Part shown: positions 21,013 to 33,000 of the stretch, in pieces | Layout of the letters: every line of letters starts with the position of its first letter | Numbering within the stretch: position 1 is the stretch's first letter | Source of the DNA: Nematostella vectensis | Lineage: Eukaryota; Cnidaria; Anthozoa; Actiniaria; Edwardsiidae | DNA: 64,000 nt | Assembly: GCF_932526225.1 (NCBI RefSeq) | Contig: NC_064034.1 | Location: 872,501-936,500 of the forward strand | Direction: 5' to 3' | The notes under the pieces: model-generated | Told to the model about the DNA's origin: nothing | What the model saw: the letters and a program-made list of their open reading frames with translations, nothing else | The model's database searches: none | Position numbers and translations under genes: made by a program

Positions 21013-24000
21013 CTGAAAAGACACAAGCATACTACACGTAAGGCAACGAGAAATCGAGGCGACACAAGCATAATATACTTTAGACGAGCAGCTCAGACTG
21101 ACTAAATCAGAAGGCGCAATCAAGCGTAGTACATACTGGACAATGCAAGACGTTATCAAAAAGGGGTAACGTGTCACATGCGGGCAAGTTCTACTGGTAC
21201 ATCATGTTATCGCGGTATATACCAGGTGTTCTGGTACATCATGTTATCGCGGTACTTACCAGGTGTTCTAGTACATCATGTTATCGCTGTACTTACCAGG
21301 TGTTCTTGTACATCATGTTATCGCTGTACTTACCAGGTGTTCTTGTACATCATGTTATCGCTGTACTTACCAGGTGTTCTGGTACACCATGTTATCGCGG
21401 TACTTACCACGTGTGTGCCGAGGGAAGCCTGTCTGTGTTGCGGTCATCCCTGTGGATTTGGAATTTCTGGAAGCCGTTCATCCCTTCAAGAGCAGCGAAG
21501 CCTTGTAGCGGAACCTTTGACGTGCCCGTGACAAACTGAAGGAATTTGGCTCGTGCGGCCTGGTCAAAGGAGCGCAACGCGCGCCAGAACCACTGGATCT
21601 AAACGACAAACGGGAAAACATGTTAAACGCGCACCAGAACCACTCTATCTTAACGACAAACCGAGTTCTCGTTGTACTTGTGGTACTGTATGTGTGTGCT
21701 ATAAGGGTACGTACTTGTAGCGAGTTCTCGTTGTACTTGTGGTACTGTATGTGTTCTATATGGGTACGTACTTGTAGCGAGTTCTCGTTGTACTTGTGGT
21801 ACTGTATGTGTTCTATATGGGTACGTACTTGTAGCGAGTTCTCGTTGTACTTGTGGTACTGTATGTGTGCTATATTGGTACGTACTTGTAGCGAGTTCTC
21901 GTTGTACTTGTGGTACTGTATGTGTGCTATAAGGGTACGTACTTGTAGCGAGTTCTCGTTGTACTTGTGGTACTGTATGTGTGCTATATTGGTACGTACT
22001 TGTAGCGAGTTCTCGTTGTACTTGTGGTACTGTATGTGTGCTATAAGGGTACGTACTTGTAGCGAGTTCTCGTTGTACTTGTGGTACTGTATGTGTGTGC
22101 TATAAGGGTACGTACTTGTAGCGAGTTCTCGTTGTACTTGTGGTACTGTATGTGTGTGCTATAAGGGTACGTACTTGTAGCGAGTTCTCGTTGTACTTGT
22201 GGTACTGTATGTGTGCTATATTGGTACGTACTTGTAGCGAGTTCTCGTTGTACTTGTGCTTCTGTATGTGTGCTATATTGGTACGTACTTGTAGCGAGTT
22301 CTCGTTGTACTGGTGGTACTGTATGTGTTCTATATGGGTACGTACTTGTAGCGAGTTCTCGTTGTACTTGTGGTACTGTATGTGTGCTATATTGGTACGT
22401 ACTTGTAGCGAGTTCTCGTTGTACTGGTGGTACTGTATGTGTTCTATATGGGTACGTACTTGTAGCGAGTTCTCGTTGTACTTGTGGTACTGTATGTGTG
22501 CTATATTGGTACGTACTTGTAGCGAGTTCTCGTTGTACTTGTGGTACTGTATGTGTGCTATATTGGTACGTACTTGTAGCGAGTTCTCGTTGTACTTGTG
22601 GTACTGTATGTGTGCTATATTGGTACGTACTTGTAGCGAGTTCTCGTTGTACTTGTGGTACTGTATGTGTTCTATATGGGTACGTACTTGTAGCGAGTTC
22701 TCGTTGTACTTGTGGTACTGTATGTGTGCTATATTGGTACGTACTTGTAGCGAGTTCTCGTTGTTCTGGTGGTACTGTATGTGTTCTATATGGGTACGTA
22801 CTTGTAGCGAGTTCTCGTTGTACTTGTGGTACTGTATGTGTGCTATATTGGTACGTACTTGTAGCGAGTTCTCGTTGTACTTGTGGTACTGTATGTGTGC
22901 TATATTGGTACGTACTTGTAGCGAGTTCTCGTTGTACTTGTGATACTCTGTGTGTGATTTGAGGTCGTCCAGGTCGATGTTCGGCAGTCCCGAAATGAGC
23001 AGTTCTAGCTCCTGCTCGTTGAAGATGGAGATCAGTCTCTTAGGGATGATCTCGTAGAAGCCCTCGAGGAACGAGTCGATCTGTTTGCGAATAGCTCCGG
23101 TCATCTTCATCTGGCACACCAGCTTCACGTACTCGCGCTTGTTCTCCTCCGTCACAGGGATGTTGCGACCGTTGGGGATAAGGTCCCGAATCTCGGAGAG
23201 GCCGAATTCGCGGACCTGGTGAGCATAACGAGATTACATAAGGCCAAGAATTCCAAGCACTAAGCGAGCAATGGTGAACAAAATGTAAAGTGCAACCTTT
23301 TGCAAAGTGTCACCTTATTTCAGCTTTTGTCTTGGAGTTTGGGGGAGGTACCTAAGATATCGCTAAATCGATAAACGAACCCTTAGAATCCTGGCCACGG
23401 CCTGACAGTGTTAAGGGTGTGTTTAACAAATAGTATATTTAAACTTGTTGAAAATAAACCTCTTTCACATAACTTCATTTTTTCTTTTTAAAAAAGGTCT
23501 TGCTTAGAGACTTTAATTGTTAGTTATTGCTTATAATTGGTTATCAAAGATTATTTAAAACAAAACGGGCTGAAAGTTCCATGCTGACTTTGATAATGCA
23601 AGTAAATCTATATTCAAATTGAACATGAATGTTGTCAGACATCCAGATAGTTAATAACGGAAATATAAGTCAATTTCTGGAATTTTGATCTTACATCTGT
23701 TACTAAGTAATGAAGACTGATGGTTTCGGTCGAAACGTCACATTTCCATGTAAGATCAAAACTTCAGAAATAGACTTAAATTTCCTTTATTAACTATATT
23801 CAAATTGTTATTCTTTTTTTTAGGACGAAGTCGAAACTCACCTCGGTGCTAAAGGTGAGGTCCATGCCAAGCTCGCTAATGTCGTGCTCCAGCAAGTACT
23901 GCAGGCCCTGGTAGAAGCTGTAGTCAAACGACTCGAGGTCCGTGAAGTGCACGGGTTTGCCCAGGATGTGCTTGTAGAAGGAGCGCGTGAAGTAACACTC

Positions 24001-27000
24001 GAGCAGCTTGTTATCATAGACCGCCTTCGCCACGACGCGCCCCACGAACTTGAAGTAACTCAGATGGTTGGAGTTGCAATGGGAGCTGGCATTGGGCTGG
24101 TACGTGACGCGGTCTCCAGGGGACGTGGTGAAAAGGGCGTAGTTAGGGTTGAACATCTCACGAGACATGATGATGAACCATTCGCGTAACAGTCCCCCCG
24201 CGTCCTGCCCTTCCTCGCCCTCGAACACGATGTACAGGCGCGCCTTCCATTCCTCGGCAGAGCGGCGGTGAAGCTCGCGGTAGGAGTCCTCGAACACGTG
24301 GTCACGCCTGTTAGGAGAACACATTTTAGGCGATATGTAACTATAAACAGCCCCGGGCATTGTATTATCTTTTAAAAGCTTGGACAGCATTCAAATCGAA
24401 GTAAAATAAAAAGAACGGACACAAAATTAAACGTCACATAACACAAATCGAATACGTCCACGATATATTTTTAACCGATTCAATAAGACTACACTTACAA
24501 CAAAAAGCTAAAAAAATTAATTTTACCTAATAGGTATAGTGAGATCTTCGCGGCGAATGCCTTCATCTGATTGCTCCAGCTCTTGGCGGAAAAACCGTCT
24601 CTTGACGTCAAAGTCGAGGACGCGCGTGTGGTCCACAAGCACCGCGAAAGGTCCGTTAGACAGATGCACCGTGGACTGGCGCAGGATCTGGTTTAACACT
24701 GTGCGGTGTGTCTCTGTGGATAGGGAAACACTCGGAGGTCAAGGGGTGAACAAAGCACTGCACTACCATGGACAGGGCACGAGGAAGGTCTAAAGAGAAG
24801 ACGCTAGATACAGCGTATTTGGTGAACGAGAAACGTGGGCGCTTGCTGTGGCGGTTTGCATAAAGTATCTTTTTAGAGAAAGGGGCATTCTTCTATAGAT
24901 TATAATCCTGCAAGATGGCCAACATTCCCAGGAAAAAAATAACAATTATAGATCGTAAACAACTTACTATTTTCTTACCATTGCCGGGTAACATCACGTT
25001 ATTCACATGATACACACATAACTAAAACCCACCTGATGTCTAGTTGTCAGACTGAGAGACTCATAAAAGGGAAATCTCCATGTCTGTGGAGTATATATGT
25101 GTACGCTAACCCTAACGTTACCTGCGAACTCGAGGAACTTCTGCGTATCTGTGGGGTGTACGCGAACCCTAACGTTACCTGCGAACTGGAGGAACTTCTG
25201 CGTATCTGTGGAGTGTACGCTAACCCTAACGTTACCTGCGAACTCGAGGAACTTCTGCGTATCTGTGGGGTGTACGCTAACTTTAACGTTACCTGCGAAC
25301 TGGAGGAACTTCTGCGTATCTGTGGGGTGTACGCTAACCATAACGTTACCTGCGAACTAGAGGAACTTCTGCGTATCTGGAGTGTACGCTAACCCTAACG
25401 TTACCTGCAAACTCGAGGAACTTCTGCGTATCTGTGGAATGTACGCTAACCCGAACGTTACCTGCGAACTTGAGGAACTTCTGTGTATCTGTGGGTAGGT
25501 CTGACATGATGGAGGTAGTCGAGGTCTGCCTGTTTGGGCTCATCATCCCGGGGGAGAGAGGGCCCGGGGAGGCAGGGAACAGGTCAGAGCTGGTGGACAG
25601 GCGCAATGACGCCCTTTGCTGGTCCTGCTGTGCCGTGCTGGCGGTGGCAGCTGCTTGCTCCTGTCTCTCGGACCCGTGCACCAGGAAGAATGCCTCTACA
25701 GCAGGCTGAAGTAACAAGACAGCGTGACTATCCGAAGTCTTGGCGAGCTCTGTCAGACTCTCGCCTAGGATGTCCCACAGGTCGTCTAGGGCGAGCTGTT
25801 CGCTCAGCACCGGGAGTACTGCCACAGGTTGTGCTAGTAACAGATCAATGGAATGATATACTATCATTACAATCAGGTTCTGCTAGTAACAGATCAATGG
25901 AATGCTATAATATCATTACAAACAGGTTCTGCTAGTAACAGATCAATGGAATGATATAATATCATTACAATCAGGTTCTGCTAGTAACAGATCAATGGAA
26001 TGATATAATATCATTACAATCAGGTTCTGCTAGTAACAGATCAATGGAATGATATACTATCATTACAAACAGGTTGTGCTAGTAACAGATCAATGGAATG
26101 ATATAATATCATTACAATCAGGTTCTGCTAGTAACAGATCAATGGAATGATATACTATCATTACAATCAGGTTCTGCTAGTAACAGATCAATGGAATGAT
26201 ATAATATCATTACAATCAGGTTCTGCTAGTAACAGATCAATGGAATGATATAATATCATTACAATCAGGTTCTGCTAGTAACAGATCAATGGAATGATAT
26301 AATATCATTACAATCAGGTTCTGCTAGTAACAGATCAATGGAATGATATAATATCATTACAATCAGGTTCTGCTAGTAACAGATCAATGGAATAATATAA
26401 TATCATTACAATCAGGTTCTGCTAGTAACAGATCAATGGAATGATATAATATCATTACAATCAGGTTCTGCTAGTAACAGATCAATGGAATGATATAATA
26501 TCATTACAATCAGGTTCAGCTAGTAACAGATCAATGGAATGATATAATATCATTACAATCAGGTTCAGCTAGTAACAGATCAATGGAATGATATAATATC
26601 ATTACAATCAGGTTCTGCTAGTAACAGATCAATGGAATGATATAATATCATTACAAACAGGTTCTGCTAGTAACAGATCAATGGAATGATATAATATCAT
26701 TACAAACAGGTTCTGCTAGTAACAGATCAATGGAATGATATAATATCATTACAATCAGGTTCAGCTAGTAAAAGATCAATGGAATGATATAATATCATTA
26801 CAAACAGGTTGTGCTAGTAACAGATCAATGGAATGATATAATATCATTACAATCAGGTTCTGCTAGTAACAGATCAATGGAATGAGAAGATGTGTTGAGC
26901 TCGGTATACTATTATTACAATCTTCAACACCAAATCTTTTTAAAATACACGAATTGAAAAAAGGCAGTTGTACAACCGAGGGGAACCACGGGCATCAATA

Positions 27001-30000
27001 TGTTATCATTACGATTAAAATTAGAACCCAGAAAGCAACTTTAAGTCTTAGAACTGCCATATGATATTTGATAGTCGATGTTTGCAAAACATTTCAAGAT
27101 ATGCGTGTATGAATAAATTATGATTTGCAAGCTTCTCGTCGATCATCTACGATAACATCACAATCACACGAGAAACTCGCAAGTACATAAAATCATACCT
27201 TGCGGTTCGGACTCTTTGCTCTCTTGCTCTTTGTTCTCCTCCGCAGCACGGGTCACACCAGCCTCCACTGTTTCCCTAGCGGCCGCAAGAGCCTGGGGCG
27301 GGGCAGCACGTTCCACGTCACGGTCGTCATGGTCACGATCTCCATGGTCACGGTCGTGGCGATGACCTCGCATTAATGAGAACACTTCAAAAATAGCTTC
27401 CGCCTCTGCCTCTAATGCTGCAACAACAGCACCAAGACCACGAGAACCCTCAATGTGAGGAATTGCTGAAATTACAAATGATAGCCCGACCCACGCCCTG
27501 TTAGCTAGCTACTGTGCTACCCACACAACCCACCTGCACATGTGGTGCAAACAAGACATGTCTTGTGAACCAACCCGAGGTATTGTGAAGTGCTCCAAAC
27601 CAAAGACATTATATTGCTGAACCAATAACGAGCAGGAAGACACAATTACTACGTTAGATTCAGTGACCCTCCGATATCTAGGGAGCTAGTTAAGGACAAC
27701 AGCAGCGGAGATGGCGATGGTCAAAAACAATGAAAAATTCAAAACCGTTACGTTATGTCTGACATTTCATTCGCCAGATGACGACGTGTAAACTTTCATG
27801 ATTTTTTGAAGATGTGAATGGTTTATGTTTTGCACTGTAACTCAAACTATCAGAGTTCCCTAATGTATATTTTAATAGATCTGTATTTCGGCCGCATCGT
27901 TCTAGCCGTTTCCCATTATAAAGCGGAATGTGTCTCATTCAAATGATGTCATTTATACAGCCTGACGGCAGGCATGCAAAAATGTCACCAAAACATTGTA
28001 AATACGTTAGTGGGTATGTACTCACCTCTCTGGGTTCTCTGTAGACGTGCACGAGTGTCCCGCGCACTCTGGGGCTTGCCAGCCTTCTTGGCTGCCTCCC
28101 TCAACTGCAGGATCACCTTAAGCACTCTTAATAACAGAGCCTGGCTGGACTTCTTACACGTCAGTAGTGGCATGGAAGGGAGGTGCAGCTCGTATACGAC
28201 AGGCCTGGCACCTGCCTGTCTCCTACCCCCTGGGTGTGCAGGCGCACCGTCCTGAACACCAAACAGGCTGTGTGCTGGGCGGTGGTGTCTGCGTGGGGGT
28301 TCAGGGAGCACAATGGTAGGTTTCTTGCCCTTGTCGCTCTCTAGGGTTTTTGGGGTGCTAGTTTTGTTCTGTTCTATAAGTTCTAGAAGTAGCACAGAAA
28401 TAACTCGGCGTAGGGTCTCTCCAAGACGCTGTGCACCTTCTAACAGATGAGCAAGCACTGTGTTGCGAGTGGAGGTGCTAAGGCGAGAGATTTGCAAGAG
28501 CAGAGTGGTGGCGTCTTCTAGTCCATCCTCAGAGCACGATCCTCCCGTTAGCACAGTCACAGCTAATTGCAGATGGTTGTCAGAAACTATCGTCTGCACC
28601 TTTTCTTTTTCAGTCGCGTCCTTTTCTGCACTACTGGCCACTGTTTGAGTGCTGAGTAAAGAACCTGATTGGGTAGCATGTGCTTGAGAAGGCTCTTCTA
28701 TGATTGCCACATCAACAACCATCGGTTCGCCATGAGGAGGCTGTGAGCCCACCTCGTCTCCTGATCCGCTATCGATGGATTCCACCTCGTGGCCGCCAGG
28801 TTCAGAGCTGCGCTCTACTGCTAGTGAAGATGCCACAGAATCGGTCTCAGAAATCGGGATGGTGAGCACGGATGTCAGCACACCCTGCTCCTGAGATGAT
28901 GGTGGCTCCACCACAAGAGGTACAGCGGGAGGAGCTGGCTCTGGTACAACCACTTGTGGGGCGGCACTGCCCTCTGACCCTGCTAAAGGTGCAGTAGACC
29001 CATCTGTAGGTGCTGTTTTCTTGGCCGCTGGTGCTTCCGGCAGTGAGGATGCAACGACGGACAAAAGGCGTAACAGTCTATCAGTGAGTTGCACATTAGA
29101 TTTGATCACAGGGTGCGCCAGTAAAGTTAGAAGCTCCCCAATAGGTGTGGATGAAAAGTCAGACGGCCTCTTTTCATCAAATGTTGATGATGGAAGTGAG
29201 ACTGCTGTTGATTTTCCCTTTCGGCCTGTGCCGACTGAATCCAGCTTTAATAATATACTCCAAAAGTCTGACTTACTACCATTCGCTTTACTAGTTTTCT
29301 CTTTGCTATATTTTGAGTCCGCTTCCTCCTTGGCTGCTGATGTTGATGGAATAAAGCTGCTAGAGAAAGTCTTTGCAAGGAACAACAAGGAGTCAAGCGC
29401 ATGGCGGCACACAAACGCTGAGGCATGGGGATGCACAGTTATCATAGCACTTTGCTCCAAACCAACTTTGCCTTGTCTTTGAATACTAAATACATTGGTC
29501 CGAGTACCTAACGATGAGTCCAGACGTACTTTCAACCATGACGGAATGTGAGCCTTTTTTATATCTGTACTACTTTCTCCCTTTCCACTTAAATATTCCT
29601 CAAGTCGACATGTACCATCGCCGCGTGACAAATAATCTTGTGCTGTGTTACCTGTTGTCATAGCCGAGCTGGACTCACCTTGCGTGGCTGCGGGTAGAGC
29701 CCGGGCATTATCAATCCGTATACTATCGGTCCTTTTTAGCACGAGGATCAAAGTGTTGATAAGCCAGCGACGAGTGTCCTCATGGTAACACAAATTACGA
29801 AACACCTTCTGCAGTCGCCCGATGTTGAGTCTTGGTTCATCAATAAAGAGTAGCACCACAAGGCAAGCAAGTGCTTCGTGGTCAAGCAACTGCTTGCCGC
29901 CATATTTCTGATTGGCTTTGAGCATAGCCGGACTGTTGCTGAATCCTCTAGAGTTCGTCCCTGATGGGAAAAGCCTTGTGAAGTGAAGTCCTCCACCTCC

Positions 30001-33000
30001 TGAACGCCTGGACAGACCAGAGTGTCGCAGGAGTGCAGATATGGCAGAGGCAGTATCTCCTCCAAACGCAAACCTGTCCTGAATCATCCTCTGTCTTCTT
30101 ACTTCTGTCTCCCGCCGCAAGGTCTGTGCCTCGCTTGCTAGCTCTGTAGGAAGGACATTAAGTTGAGAGTCATCAATGTCAGCAAGAATGGACTGGCGCA
30201 GAGAGGGCGGTAAGTTGCGTAGGAAAGCTCCTGGGTCGACAGGAGTGTCAGGTTGGGATTGCTGAGCACGGCGGCGCTCTTCTTCAAGCCGCTGTTGCTG
30301 TAGAACCTGGAAAAGATTAAATGATGTTATAAAAACGAATCCTATCCTTTAACTATATACTGAACACCATGTAAAAACTAACGCCAGAAAATTCGTTTGT
30401 AACAAGGCACGTAGCTGAGAAGGAAAATGTATTTTTGGACGGGCTAAAACACCATCTACACCTCTGCAAACAATACATTGTAATTTAAAGAAAACATCAA
30501 TGTTGAGAATTTTGGTGTAATCAAAATGTTTCTGAGAAAGTTTATAAAATTACCCGCATACTAGGCTTGTCATACAGAACGGATTAGAATCGTGGCAAAC
30601 AATAGCTAGTCCTGTTTAAGCAAGTTCTTTGATGTTGAATCTGATGAGCTTTGCTGCTTGTTTCTCCGTATTGTATTCAATAGACAATTTGACTTAACTA
30701 CCGTAATCACAAAATTGTGGTAAGTAAAACTTTTGTGACTATGCTTGGGGTATAATGCGTACCTCCTCCTGTACATCAGGTGGGAGTGCCGCCAAGAACT
30801 CCGGACTGACATTGAGCGGGTCTTGGGATACTACACCTCCATCAGCACTTGTAGCTGCACTCCCTGAAGAAGGTGGTGGCCGCAGGCCTAGCTGCTCAGA
30901 TAACACCTCCCGCCTCAACGCTTCAGGCAGTGCTTCTAGGAATGAGGGGTCTACTCCCTCAGGGATAGGAATGCCATCGATGGTCAAGCTGTTGTTCTCG
31001 CCGCTCGATCCTGGTTGAGGTTCAGTGGAGGTGGAGCTTGATGGTTGGACATCCTGGTCGATAGCTGTTGCTGGTTGTTCTGTTTAAAACAATATAGTCA
31101 TCGACCAAGAATGGGATTGGGCCCATGAGCCCTTCTCTTATTGAGCTAGAATCTAAGAATTCCTTAAATAAATCTAAAAAGATAGAAGTGATCAGATTGG
31201 GGAACTAATAGGCTGCTTGTGACACAAATTTTAAAAACTACTTGAACAGAAACATATATTATTCCCCATACTCGACAAGCATAGAAAAACATTTGTCAGA
31301 GAAAATCGTTGGTTTATCCATTCAAAGGGGTAATATAAATAATACCTTGTCTATCAGTATTCTCCTGGTCGCCATGCTCACTTGTAGTCATACTTTGCTG
31401 TGGTGAGGTGGACATCTCTGACGATCCTTGAGACACCTCGCTACCAAGTGTCATAGGAGAGCCTAATGAAGCTGCTGATGTTCCCTCTGCACCAGCGGGT
31501 TCAAAACTGGAAGAGCTGGTGTTAGAAATGGCCTGTGCGACAGCCGAGGACACAATGTTCTGTGCCACCTCTGCTGTAGAGGCCTGGGTGTCGTCACCTC
31601 GTGGAGTTGAAGTCTGGAGAGCAGACTCTGCTACATCAGGAGTGGCAGCTTCTGTGGAGCTTAAAGCAGCAGTAGATGGCAAAGAAGAATTCATGTTCTC
31701 TCGAGAGTCAGTTGGGGTTCTCTCTTGAGCCTGAGATGAGCTTGATGCCGCTTGGTCAACTTGCATGTCTTCAGCTGGTTGCTGGCTGCTGCCAGCTTTG
31801 GAAGCCTCGGCTTTCTTTTCGTCTTCTTCTTTCTTTGATGCAGCTGCCTTGGCTTCAGCTGCTTTCTTCTTCTTCTGTTCTTCTTTCTTCTCCTTATCAA
31901 TCTCTTCTGAGAGGTGTTTCTCGAACACAGGGAAGAGTTCAGGTTTTAGTGCTGCTACGCAGTAATGAACGCTGTCTGGATCCAAGATTTGGCTTTCCTC
32001 TGTCCATCGGCTGAGGGCAGATGGGATGGATGAGGTATTCTCCATGTAGCCATCAAGGAACATACCGTCCTCTCCAGCGGCCTGACGAGCCATCACTCGA
32101 GCCTCACTTGCTAACAGGAGACGAGATTCATGACCTCCTAGAAACATGAAAACACATCAAAATATGACAATAATATTTAAGGCGCTGGCTAATAGGGGAC
32201 TTGCGCTAAGAGATCATGTGACTTTTTGGGTGCCAAACGCACGTGCGCTCAGGCTTTTAATAGCAAAATAGCAACAACAAAAAGCAAATTATTTTGCACT
32301 AACGAATAAAGTCTTATTTTTTTTTAGAAAGGCTTTATATATTTATTTTAACATTTTATTTTTTCGTCGTACTTTGACAAGATGGGCGCAGTCAATTCTG
32401 TGTTCATTTTTGTTTGAATTTGCCACTCCTATGTTTCTATCGCGCCGGCAAGAAACAAGACAAAGGCCTGATACAAGTACTGTTCAAATCGCATGTTCTC
32501 ATGCCGGATTCCGGCATGGCTTCTGATTGGTAACAAAACAAAGGGTACTCGAATGGGACGCGCTGATTGGTTCAGCGATATATAGTACCCTAGCCTGTCG
32601 ACTGCTCATTCTCAGAGTAATGGCGGACTCCAAAAGTGCTTTGACCTTGCGTTAGCAGAGTCAGAGAAATCGTTCTCTATAACATTAAAAAAAACTATTT
32701 TCCTCTCTTCATTTTCTTCGGAAAAATTCCGCCTGATACTCAGGTTAGATGTTCAAATGTTTTATGTTTTGCCAAAGTCGGTCATTGCATGTGTTTATTT
32801 CTCATTGGTATCGTTTTTTGAAGCGAAGATCTACTAGTTCTATCGAAGGCGTTGGATGTCATAGAAGCTGCTTAATACTACAGACATCATTTGTAGTATT
32901 TATCAATTTTTTAGACAGACCAGGCGCCGAATATTCGAGAAATTTGTCTGTGAGAGCACGAAGAATGCTTGGGATTGTTTGCGGCACTTCCCGCGATTTG

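Noticed and set aside
21620-22962. Plus-strand frames of 161-267 residues ([19 protein letters not shown] repeats)
   Set aside because: Antisense reading of the 60-bp array; unit length divisible by three keeps several frames open.
23884-24189. Plus-strand 101-residue open frame
   Set aside because: Antisense shadow of the HECT exon, which has overwhelming homology on the minus strand.
25036-25392. Plus-strand 118-residue repeat protein ([16 protein letters not shown])
   Set aside because: Antisense of the 57-bp array, again because the unit is 3n.
29021-29482. Plus-strand 153-residue open frame
   Set aside because: Antisense shadow of the 2.3-kb HUWE1 exon.
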